A program made the position numbers and the translations under genes. A stretch of DNA of 64,000 bases. Origin: Streptomyces sp. SW4. GTDB taxonomy: Bacteria; Actinomycetota; Actinomycetes; Streptomycetales; Streptomycetaceae. Each line of letters starts with the position of its first letter. Position 1 is the stretch's first letter. The DNA lies in contig QKWM01000004.1 of the NCBI GenBank assembly GCA_003248315.1, positions 2,108,001 through 2,172,000 on the forward strand, in the 5' to 3' direction. This document shows, in pieces, positions 57,120 to 64,000 of this stretch. The notes beneath the pieces are model-generated. The model was not told the DNA's origin. It saw nothing but the letters and a program-made list of their open reading frames with translations, and did no database searches.

Positions 57120-57821
57120 GTGACCCGCATCGACAGCGTGCGCGCCGCGACCGGTTCGGCGAAGGACAGCGTGCTGCACGCCGCGGAAGTGGTGGCGCCC
57201 TACGCCGACACCGCCAAGGACAGGGCCGCGCACTACGCACACGAGGCGCGCGTACGGCTGGCGCCCAAGGTGTCCCAGGCCGCCGACCAGGCTCGCCTCC
57301 AGTACGGCGTCCACGTCGCGCCGCGCCTGGAGCAGGCCCGTTCGCACGTGCCACCGAAGGTGGACCAGGCCGCTCAGGAGGCCGCGCTCCGCACGCGCCT
57401 GGCCGCCCGGCAGGCGGCCGACTACTCCCGGCCGAAGATCGAGCAGGCGGTGGCCGCGGCCGGCCCCGTCCGCAACGAGGCCGCGCTGCGCAGCGCCGCC
57501 GCTCTGGCCGCCCTGCGCGGCAGTGTCTCGGCCAAGGACATCCAGAAGCTGGCCCGCCGGCACCAGCGCCGGGCGAAGGCCGGCCGTGTCGTCAAGGTGC
57601 TGGCCGTCCTCGGTGCCGTGGCGGGCGGTGCCTTCGCCGCCTGGAAGTGGTGGGACAAGCAGGCCAACCCGGACTGGCTGGTCGAGCCGCCCGAGGCGAC
57701 GGAGGTCCCAGAGACCGGCCGGCTGACGTCGGTGGACGGCAGCGCCCCTTCCGAACTGGACCCCGAGGTCCAGGCCAAGCAGGCCGAGGAGGAGGCCGCC
57801 GACCGCGACGACCAGCGCTGA
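57120..57821 (+). CDS. DUF5324 membrane protein (CwsA position)
   Basis: This intact 233-residue protein consists of long amphipathic helices rich in Ala, Gln and Arg (KDSVLHAAEVVAPYADTAKD, ARVRLAPKVSQAADQARLQY), a membrane helix (VVKVLAVLGAVAGGAFAAWK), a WWDKQ patch, and an acidic tail. It belongs to DUF5324. The helical repeats recall apolipophorin/YtxH-like membrane-binding proteins. It lies where Mycobacterium has cwsA, between ppiA and gyrA, and CwsA binds CrgA; equivalence is inferred from position and topology. GTG at 57120 has GAGGAGGAGG upstream. Confidence 0.85.
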   Translation: MTRIDSVRAATGSAKDSVLHAAEVVAPYADTAKDRAAHYAHEARVRLAPKVSQAADQARLQYGVHVAPRLEQARSHVPPKVDQAAQEAALRTRLAARQAADYSRPKIEQAVAAAGPVRNEAALRSAAALAALRGSVSAKDIQKLARRHQRRAKAGRVVKVLAVLGAVAGGAFAAWKWWDKQANPDWLVEPPEATEVPETGRLTSVDGSAPSELDPEVQAKQAEEEAADRDDQR

Positions 57822-57840
57822 CGCGGGGCGGAACGCCGAA

Positions 57841-57888
57841 CGACGCCGCGGGGCGGGAGACGTGCCGGTCTCCCGCCCCGCGGCGTCG
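57841..57888. terminator. Strong bidirectional terminator
   Basis: A perfect 20-bp stem (57841-57860 with 57869-57888, outer bases CGACGCCGCGGGG) around an 8-nt loop separates the convergent DUF5324 and uppS genes. Confidence 0.9.
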
Positions 57889-57905
57889 TCCGTGTCCCAG
57901 GCGAT

Positions 57906-57919
57906 GTTTCACGTGGAAC
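57906..57919. other. parS: parS-like site (13 of 14 bases)
   Basis: GTTTCACGTGGAAC differs from the parS consensus by one base. It lies right after the terminator, 57 nt before the end of the uppS gene. Streptomyces parS clusters include such near matches. Confidence 0.75.
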
Positions 57920-57976
57920 AGGGCCCGCCCGCCGTTGCGGCGCCCTCAGCCGCCGCAGCGGTGCGCACCCGGCAGA

Positions 57977-58752
57977 TCAGCGGCCGTACCGGCGCTCGCG
58001 CAGCGAGTAGGACCGCAGGGCGCGCAGGAAGTCGATCTCGCGGAAGTCCGGCCAGTAGGTCTCGCAGAAGTACATCTCGGCGTACGCGGACTGCCAGAGC
58101 AGGAAGCCGGACAGCCGCTGCTCGCCGGAGGTGCGGATGATGAGGTCGGACTCGGACCGGGTCTTGGAGTACAGGTGCTTGGAGATGTGCTCCATGGTGA
58201 AGGTCTCGATGAACTCGTCGATGTCCCCGCCCTTGGCGCTGTGCTCCATGAGCGCCGAGCGGACGGCGTCGACGATCTCGCGCCGGCCGCCATAGCCGAC
58301 GGCGACGTCGACCTTCGTGCCGCCCTGCCGGCCCTCCGTGGCCGCGGTGGCGGCCTTCAGGCGGCTGGCCGACTCGGCGGGCAGCAGGTCCAGGGCACCG
58401 ACGACCTCGACCGGCCAGGGGTTGCCCGGGGCCGCCAGCCGCTCCACGACCTCGGCGATGATGTCGATCAGTGGGTTGAGCTGCTCCTCGGGCCGGCGCA
58501 GGTTGTCGTCGGAGAGCATGTAGAGCGTGACGTGCTCGATCTCGGCCGAGTCGCACCAGCGCAGGAAGTCCAGCACCTTCGCGCCGCCCGCGCGGTAGCC
58601 CTCGCGGGGGTCGTCGATGCCCGACATCTTGGCCCAGCGCCGGTTGCCGTCCAGCATGATGCCGATGTGCTGGGGCGTGGGCGGCCTTCCAACTCCCGGA
58701 CCAGCCGCTTCATATAGAGCGCATCGAGAGCGGCCCGTACCTTCGCCCGCAT
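57977..58752 (-). CDS. Isoprenyl (undecaprenyl-type) diphosphate synthase
   Basis: This cis-prenyltransferase adds isopentenyl units to an allylic diphosphate to make polyprenyl carriers. The active-site start motif is HIGIMLDGNRRWAKM, with catalytic Asp and Asn-Arg-Arg. Further motifs are YMLSDDNLRRPEEQL, DVAVGYGGRREIVDAV, SDLIIRTSGEQRLSGFLLWQ and EMYFCETYWPDFREIDFL. About 258 residues. It starts with ATG at 58752; one frame change near 58690 (776 nt, one lost base). Streptomyces usually have a second synthase near recO, so this may be a medium-chain enzyme; product length cannot be read here. Confidence 0.92.
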
Positions 58753-59124
58753 GGTCTACCCCTTCCACCTCGTCGGCAGTACCGAACGGCTCCGACGGCG
58801 ATGAGCCACTTGGCACCGCCCCGCAGGGGTGGGGGTGCTGGTGCCCTCTGGAGTGACGATATCAAGAGCGGACATCCCTCCTCCGCACCGAGCACCGGCC
58901 CTCCGGACCACCCCTCCAACCCCGGCAACCCCCGCCAGAAAAGGCCGAGTTGGCGATGGGCTCCGTAGGCACCCACGTCGACTTCCGGGCGGGCCCGACT
59001 TGACGGCCCACGGGCCGGTGCGGTAGGCCCCACGGCCTCACCGTCGGTCCGCCGGCGACCGGCGGACCGGCTCCCGCACGGGAAGCGCGGAGAGCCCGGA
59101 GAGCCCGGAGAGCCCGGGGATCAC
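58753..59124. other. Intergenic region upstream of the prenyl synthase gene
   Basis: Nothing coding is convincing in these 372 nt. GAGCCCGGA is repeated three times in a row at about 59092-59117. The synthase promoter must lie at 58755-58870, where GATATCAAG gives a local AT-rich patch. Confidence 0.4.
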
Positions 59125-59168
59125 GAAGAGACCCCTCCATCCGCGTCACCGCAGGTGGAGGGGTCTTC
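59125..59168. terminator. Hairpin terminator after tRNA-Ala
   Basis: GAAGAGACCCCTCCA and TGGAGGGGTCTTC pair almost perfectly around a 16-nt loop, 5 nt after the tRNA on the minus strand. Confidence 0.85.
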
Positions 59169-59172
59169 AGCG

Positions 59173-59245
59173 TGGAGCCTAGGGGAGTCGAACCCCTGAC
59201 ATCTGCCATGCAAAGACAGCGCTCTACCAACTGAGCTAAGGCCCC
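59173..59245 (-). tRNA. tRNA-Ala (anticodon TGC)
   Basis: The 73-nt tRNA has acceptor GGGGCCT/AGGCTCC, D-arm GCTCAGTTGGTAGAGC, anticodon loop TTTGCAT (anticodon TGC), and T-arm CAGGGGTTCGACTCCCCTA-like sequence. CCA is not encoded. It reads GCA and related Ala codons. Confidence 0.96.
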
Positions 59246-59436
59246 GGAAGGGAGCGTCCGGCCGGGGGGAAGCCGAAAGAACATCGTTCCGGCGGGCGCC
59301 GCAGACAAGAGTACCGGGTCGCCCCCCGTATCTCCCAAAAAGATTGGGGTCCCGAGGAAGAACCACGCTCCGTAAGATGCTCGGCGTGGTTCGCTGGAGC
59401 GAACTGCGGTTTCTGGGGAAGCGATGGGGAGACGCA

Positions 59437-59984
59437 ATGGACGCCGCACAGCAGGAAGCCACCGCAAGAGCGCGGGAACTGCAGCGGAACTGGTACGGGG
59501 AGCCGTTGGGGGCGCTCTTCCGTAGGCTCATCGACGATCTTGGTCTCAACCAGGCTCGTCTGGCGGGGGTACTGGGGCTGTCGGCGCCGATGCTGTCCCA
59601 GTTGATGAGCGGCCAGCGGGCGAAGATCGGAAATCCGGCGGTGGTCCAGCGGGTGCAGCTGCTGCAGGAGCTGGCGGGGCAGGTCGCGGACGGCAGCGTG
59701 AGCGCGGCCGAGGCCACCGAGCGGATGGAGGAGATCAAGAAGTCCCAGGGGGGATCGGTCCTCAGCAACACCACGCAGACGACGAGCACTTCGGGCGCCC
59801 GACGGTCAAGCGCGTGGTCCGTGAGATCCAGTCGCTGCTGCGCTCGGTGGCCGCCGCCGGCGACATCATCGAGGCGGCGGACTCCCTCGCCCCCACCCAC
59901 CCCGAGCTGGCCGAGTTCCTGCGCGTGTACGGCGCCGGCCGCACCTCCGACGCGGTCGCGCACTACCAGTCCCACCAGAACTGA
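59437..59984 (+). CDS. Helix-turn-helix DNA-binding protein
   Basis: This is a protein of about 182 residues. The N-terminal XRE-like domain reads GALFRRLIDDLGLNQARLAG, VLGLSAPMLSQLMSGQRAKI, with a helix-turn-helix at LNQARLAGVLGLSAPMLSQL. The C-terminal part, after the frame change near 59795, is helical (VKRVVREIQSLLRSVAAAGD, HPELAEFLRVYGAGRTSDAV). The target is unknown; it sits just before a Ser/Thr kinase gene on the same strand (108 nt apart), so it could be a substrate or partner. ATG at 59437 has GGGGAGA 6 nt upstream. Length 548 nt, one lost base. Confidence 0.85.
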
Positions 59985-60092
59985 CCTGGGCCGAGGCGGC
60001 GGGCCGCGGTCCCGGGCGAGCCGTGTGACGGCCGCAGAAGGTGCGACGGCCGCCCGGGCGTGAGGCCACAGGGGGAGGAGCGAGGCACGGTC

Positions 60093-61463
60093 ATGGGTGA
60101 GGTCTTCGCCGGCCGCTACGAGCTGGTCGACCCGATCGGGCGCGGCGGCGCGGGCGCCGTCTGGCGGGCCTGGGACCACCGCCGGCGACGCTACGTGGCC
60201 GCCAAGGTGCTCCAGCAGCGCGACGCGCACTCCCTGCTCCGCTTCGTCCGGGAGCAGGGGCTGCGCATCGACCACCCCCACGTTCTCGCCCCCACCAGCT
60301 GGGCCGCCGACGACGACAAGGTCATGTTCACCATGGACCTGGTCGCCGGCGGCTCCCTCGTCCACCTGGTCGGGGACTACGGCCCGCTGCCGCCCGTCTT
60401 CGTCTGCACGCTGCTCGACCAGCTGCTGTCCGGGCTGGCGGCGGTGCACGCGGACGACGTCGTCCACCGCGACATCAAACCCGCCAACGTGCTCCTCGAG
60501 GCCACCGGCAGACGTCGGCCGCGGCTGAGACTGTCCGACTTCGGCATCGCGATGCGGCTGGGCGAGCCACGGCTGACGGAGACGGACCTGGTGGTGGGGA
60601 CGCCCGGCTATCTGGCGCCCGAGCAGATGATGGGCGCCGAGCCGGACTTCGCCGCCGACCTGTTCGCCGTGGGGCTGGTGGCGCTGTATCTGCTGGAGGG
60701 TGCCAAGCCCGACACCAAGGCCCTGGTGCAGTACTTCGCCGAACACGGGACGCCGGGGGCGCCCCGGGGCATTCCCGAGCCGTTGTGGCAGGTCGTGGCC
60801 ACGCTGCTGCAGCCCGATCCGGCGGCGCGGTTCCGTACGGCGACGGGGCGCGCAAGGCGCTGGCCGCGGCGGCGGAGCTGCTGCCGGAGCCGGGGCCGGA
60901 CGACGAACTCATCGAGATCTTCGACCAGATCGGCCCGCTGCCGCCGGGCTTCGGACCCGACGGTCCCCTGGAGCCGGCGCAGGACCCACCGGCCCGTCCG
61001 CCGACCGTCTCCGACACCGGCAGTTTCCTCCTGCCACCCCCGGCCCGCCGCACCGGCCCACACCGTCGCCCACGCCCACGCCCCCACCGACACCTTCACC
61101 GACGCCGACGCCGACGTCCTCGCCGACACCTTCGCCGGCGCCACCGCCTCCACCCGAGGCGACGCCGCCGTCCCCGGCGCAGGCTCCTCCATCCCCGCCG
61201 CAGGCTCCCCCGCCCCCGCGCATCTCCTCGCGGCCCCGGCTCCGCCGCCGTACCGCCCCGACTCCCCGACGGCCACGTACACCGTCCGGCCTGCCACGCC
61301 CGCGCCCGCCCCACCTCGGCCCACCGCGCCCACGCCCGCCGCCTCCCGGCACCGCGCCGCACGCGGGCGCCGTCCCGGACCCCCGGCCGCGGTGGCGGTC
61401 CCGCTCCTGCTGCTGGCGCTGGCCTGCTACGCGGTCGGCTTCTGGGCCCTGGCCCGCATCTGA
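60093..61463 (+). CDS. Membrane Ser/Thr protein kinase with C-terminal helix
   Basis: This is a Hanks-type kinase whose domain has IGRGGAGAVWRAWD, VAAKVLQQRD, VVHRDIKPANVLLE, LSDFGIAMRL and VVGTPGYLAPEQMMG. A short juxtamembrane segment (ALAAAAELLPEPGPDDELIE) is followed by a long Pro/Thr/Ala-rich linker (PTPSPTPTPPPTPSPTPTP) and ends in a membrane helix (AVPLLLLALACYAVGFWALA) with almost nothing outside, so it likely senses inside or in the membrane. Frame changes near 60845, 61040 and 61220 step in one direction (1371 nt, three lost bases). ATG at 60093 has GGGGGAGGAG upstream. Confidence 0.85.
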   Translation: MGEVFAGRYELVDPIGRGGAGAVWRAWDHRRRRYVAAKVLQQRDAHSLLRFVREQGLRIDHPHVLAPTSWAADDDKVMFTMDLVAGGSLVHLVGDYGPLPPVFVCTLLDQLLSGLAAVHADDVVHRDIKPANVLLEATGRRRPRLRLSDFGIAMRLGEPRLTETDLVVGTPGYLAPEQMMGAEPDFAADLFAVGLVALYLLEGAKPDTKALVQYFAEHGTPGAPRGIPEPLWQVVATLLQPDPAARFRTATGRARRWPRRRSCCRSRGRTTNSSRSSTRSARCRRASDPTVPWSRRRTHRPVRRPSPTPAVSSCHPRPAAPAHTVAHAHAPTDTFTDADADVLADTFAGATASTRGDAAVPGAGSSIPAAGSPAPAHLLAAPAPPPYRPDSPTATYTVRPATPAPAPPRPTAPTPAASRHRAARGRRPGPPAAVAVPLLLLALACYAVGFWALARI

Positions 61464-62735
61464 CCCACGGCCGTCCACACGCCGAGTCCCACCAGGAGCA
61501 GGCTGCCGGTGCCGATCCCGCCCGCCGCGAGCGCCTTCATCGCGAGGTCGTCGTCCGGGGCGGCCCCCGACGACGCCTGCTCCCGGTCCTCGTCGGAGAC
61601 CCGGAACACCCCGCTCGGCACCGGCTCCCCCGCGTACGCCGGTCCGGGCCGGACCTCTCCGTCGATCCGGACGCGCAGCGTCAGCGCGAACGGGCCCGTG
61701 CCGAAGGCGTCGGCCACCTGCGCCGCGAGGTGCACCACGAGGTAGTGGCCGCCGGCGAACCGCATCGCGCTCACCCGTTCCGCGGCGGCCCGCCGGTTGC
61801 CGTACTCGACCGGTGGTACGGGGTCGAGGGCGGCCGTCGCCCGTCTGCCGGTGTAACCGGCGGACGCGTCCTCCACCCGGGCGCGCACCGGGTTGTGCAG
61901 GGCCAGGCCGAGAGCGGCGGGCGCATAGCCGGCGCCCGTGCCGGAACCGCCGAGCTCCGCGACCGCGTGCACCTGCTGGCCCCAGTCGACGGGGACCCGG
62001 TAGTAGAGCGTCTGCCCGGGCCGGATGTCGTCGCGCCAGACGCCCTGCCCGACGGGTGCCGCCCCGGCGAAACCCCGGCCGCCGCGGCGCCGTTCGGCCT
62101 CCCCGTCCACGGGGCCGGGGGTGGCCGAGTCCCACACCTCGGGCGCGGTGGGGAGCCGCCGCCCTCCGTTCGCGGCTCGGTGGCGATGGTCAGTTCCAGT
62201 CCCCACTCCTCCTCGGGAGAGTCCTGCGGCCGGACGCGTTCGACGGCCACGTGGTGGACGCCGGCCTCCTGGCACCGCGTCTCGCCGGGGGAGACCTCGC
62301 GCATGCCCCAGGCCGTCAGGGGCCGGGCGCTGCGGGCGGCGCCGAAGGTGGCGCTGTCCAGCGAGCAGGGCCGGCCCTCGGCGTCCCGCACCTGTACCCG
62401 GACGCCGTCGGCGGCGGAGACCTCGCCCCGGCCCCGGGCACGGCGGTGACGGAGACGTAGGCGTTCGACGTGGCGTCGAGGTCGAGACGGAAGTACACGG
62501 TGCCGCTGCGCGGCAGGGAGCTGGTGTACGACGTCCCGGGCTCCAGTCGTACGGCGTCGGCGGGGCTGTCCGCCGCGTCGGCCTGCCGGGCGTCCGGCGC
62601 GTAGGCGTACCCGTTCTCGGCGGCCAGGGCCGTGCCCGCCGTGCCGACCGTGCCCGACGGCAGCAGTACGGCCACCGCGCCCAGCACGGTGCACAGCGCA
62701 TGAAGACCACCCGGCGCGGAACGCCGCCCCCTCAT
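61427..62735 (-). CDS. Secreted, membrane-anchored protein of unknown function
   Basis: I do not recognise a family. A signal peptide (LHALCTVLGAVAVLLPSGTV ... AALA-type cleavage at GTALAAENGYAYAP) is followed by beta-rich extracellular sequence with two carbohydrate- or pre-peptidase-like patches (VRLEPGTSYTSSLPRSGTVY, FRLDLDATSNAYVSVTAVPG; and DDIRPGQTLYYRVPVDWGQQ). It ends in a membrane helix (LAAGGIGTGSLLLVGLGVWT) and a basic tail. It overlaps the kinase gene end to end by 37 bp. ATG at 62735 has GGAGGGGG upstream. Frame changes near 62430 and 62165 (1309 nt, two lost bases). Confidence 0.75.
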
Positions 62736-62819
62736 CGACCGCCCCCTCCTCGTGTCCTCGCCGCCCATACTGCCCCGCCGCCCGGCGCGCCACCCGCGCG
62801 ATCCCGTCGGGCAACACAA

Positions 62820-62846
62820 AACCCCGACCGTGAGGACGGCCGGGGT
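62820..62846. terminator. Hairpin after the DLW-39 gene
   Basis: ACCCCGACCGT pairs with ACGGCCGGGGT with one mismatch around a 4-nt loop, 28 nt beyond the DLW-39 stop on the minus strand. Confidence 0.6.
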
Positions 62847-62873
62847 CTGTTCAGAACCGTATGTCGGTGGGAC

Positions 62874-63008
62874 TCACGAACCCGAACCCGTGGGCACGGA
62901 GTCAGTCGCCTCCGTCCACAGATCCTGCTCGGCGCGATCCGCCTGGATCTGGCGGTACACGAGGAGTCCGCCGATGGCGGCCAGTGCGACCAGGAGAAGC
63001 TTCTTCAC
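62874..63008 (-). CDS. DLW-39 family small membrane protein
   Basis: This 44-residue protein begins VKKLLLVALAAIGGLLVYRQ, one membrane helix, and carries the family tripeptide DLW in RAEQDLWTEATDSVPTG. DLW-39 proteins are conserved next to gyrA in actinobacteria; no function is known. GTG at 63008 is chosen to give the family's normal length; a longer frame back to 63101 looks non-coding. Confidence 0.88.
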   Translation of the reverse strand: MKKLLLVALAAIGGLLVYRQIQADRAEQDLWTEATDSVPTGSGS

Positions 63009-63334
63009 CGCGCGACCTCGTCTTTCCTTGACGTAGGGGACCTCTGGCGCCCGACTATACACACCGACCGATATCGATCGGTGACCTGTGTGGAGCGCCA
63101 ACTCCCGTTCGCCTCCCCGGAATAAGTCACTCCGATCAGAGGGTGATCACACCCGCACGCACGGTTACTTTGCTCCCGCTTCTCCCCTCTGGGCACCTTT
63201 TGTCCGCCCTTGCGCCCATCCGGGTGGTGTTCATCTGAACATCGACGCGCCACGGGCGTCGGTCCACCACTTCGCGGCCCACATACACATCATGAGGAAA
63301 GTACGCAAATCGCCCAACCCGAAAGTGAGGGGCC
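63009..63334. promoter_or_regulatory. Divergent promoter region with an ACCGATATCGATCGGT palindrome
   Basis: No gene is visible in these 326 nt. A near-perfect palindrome (ACCGA-N6-TCGGT) lies at 63067-63082, within CACAC...GTGTG flanks. It resembles the three paa/bkd operators but with a 6-bp centre. AT-rich patches (AATAAGTCACTC; TACACATCATG) mark likely promoters for both sides. Confidence 0.45.
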
Positions 63335-63725
63335 ATGGCCCGGAACAAGGTCATGAAGCTGTGGACCGCCATCGTCACCGCCTTCCTCGCGCTGTTCACG
63401 GCGCTCGGACTCATCACGACGACCGCCTCCGCGGCGGTACCGCAGACCGAGACGACCCGCAACAGCGACCACGACGGCAACACCGGCGGCGAACCGAGGA
63501 CGACGGCCCATACGGCGTCCTCCTGGTCCTGGTCCCGGGCCGGCGCCCTGCCCCCACGATGAAGCAGCGCATCCGCGCCGAGGCACACGGTTCGTCCCCA
63601 GTTGCCGCCACCGTCCGCTGACGGACGCGGCCGCCGCCGACGCGGCCACCGGCCTCGCCCCCTGCGACCCCGACGACTCCGCGGCCGACGCCCAGGCCCC
63701 GGCGGCCACGCCCCTCCAACGGTGA
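63335..63725 (+). CDS. Small secreted protein (DUF6344-like)
   Basis: This protein of about 130 residues has a signal peptide (VMKLWTAIVTAFLALFTALG, then TTTASAAVP). The mature part reads TETTRNSDHDGNTGGEPRTT, a Ser/Trp patch (SSWSWSRAGALPP), the conserved-looking TMKQRIRAEAHGSSP, and an acidic Ala/Asp-rich tail. It looks like DUF6344, which I know only as an uncharacterised Streptomyces family. Two lost bases, in CCCC runs near 63550 and 63597, explain the broken frame (391 nt). ATG at 63335 has GTGAGGGG upstream. Confidence 0.7.
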
Positions 63726-64000
63726 CCCCGGGCACGTCCCCGCACGTGCCGACCCCGCTGTACCCCGTAGTACCGGCGATCTTGCGTACAGCACCGCCCA
63801 GAGCACAGGCCCGGCCGCTCGAACGAGCCGCCGGGCCTTTCGCATGCCCGCCTCCGTGACGGCCGCCCCGCACGGCACCGGCACCGGCACCAGCCCTAGC
63901 ACCCGCACCCACACGGCACCGGCGCCCGCACCCGCACGGCGCACGCGCCCGCACCAGCACCAGCACCAGCACCGGGACACTGTGCCCCACGGTCGTCCAG
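63726..64000. terminator. Terminator and GCACC-repeat tract at the window end
   Basis: AGGCCCGGC at 63807-63815 pairs with GCCGGGCCT at 63830-63838, followed by TTT, ending the DUF6344-like transcript. After it, CACCGGCACC and CACCAGCACCAG units fill 63870-63980. No gene is visible up to the window edge. Confidence 0.6.

Overview
The window is chromosomal DNA of a very GC-rich actinomycete, almost certainly a Streptomyces. Signs of this are GC-saturated third codon positions, many GTG/TTG starts, ATGA/GTGA start-stop overlaps, and genus-typical families: class E sortases, CrgA, PASTA kinase PknB, Bpa proteasome activator, DLW-39 protein and two branched-chain keto acid dehydrogenase clusters. 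Gene order matches, from memory, the left flank of oriC in S. coelicolor (roughly SCO3812 to SCO387x) and, between 42 and 57 kb, the Mycobacterium fhaA-pstP-rodA-pbpA-pknB-trpG-crgA-ppiA region. Two exact and one near parS palindromes and several DnaA-box groups also fit an origin-proximal position. I saw no prophage, insertion sequence, CRISPR array or secondary-metabolite cluster.

Layout. 1-3 kb: MFS exporter with its GntR regulator, then a secreted DD-carboxypeptidase. 3-8.5 kb: first bkd operon (E1a-E1b-E2), an orphan NarL-type response regulator and a small split-barrel protein. 8.6-13 kb: two divergent membrane Ser/Thr kinases and the Bpa proteasome activator. 13-21 kb: a repeat-rich membrane protein, a quinone-oxidoreductase-like enzyme, a two-gene ABC exporter, a K+ channel, and molybdenum-cofactor genes moeA and mobA-DUF6457. 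21-25.5 kb: second bkd operon with a divergent Lrp/AsnC regulator. 25.7-37 kb: phenylacetate catabolism (TetR regulator, 3-hydroxyacyl-CoA dehydrogenase, PaaN, PaaABCDE) enclosing an unrelated HTTM/DUF5819/rRNA-methyltransferase-like operon. 37-42 kb: rhodanese, J-domain protein, DUF2252 protein, secreted intradiol dioxygenase with a carbohydrate-binding tail, tRNA-Leu(CAG). 42.6-57.8 kb: the growth and division locus fhaA-fhaB-pstP-rodA-pbpA-pknB, srtE2, srtE1, trpG/pabA, a 54-residue membrane protein, DUF881, crgA, rhomboid, ppiA and DUF5324. 58-64 kb: isoprenyl diphosphate synthase, tRNA-Ala(TGC), a helix-turn-helix protein, a third membrane Ser/Thr kinase, a secreted protein, DLW-39 and a small secreted DUF6344-like protein.

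A technical point governs interpretation. About 34 of the 58 protein genes cannot be read in one frame. In every one, the gene length modulo 3 and the order of frames fit only single-base losses, usually inside G or C runs. These are most likely base-calling errors, not pseudogenes, so I annotate each as one gene across the shifts and give approximate shift positions.

The most interesting regulatory pattern is a 14-bp palindrome (ACCGA-N4-TCGGT) that occurs before bkdA2, between the 3-hydroxyacyl-CoA dehydrogenase gene and paaN, and before paaA. It suggests that one TetR repressor ties the second keto acid dehydrogenase to phenylacetate breakdown. A DnaA-box-like 9-mer lies close to each copy.
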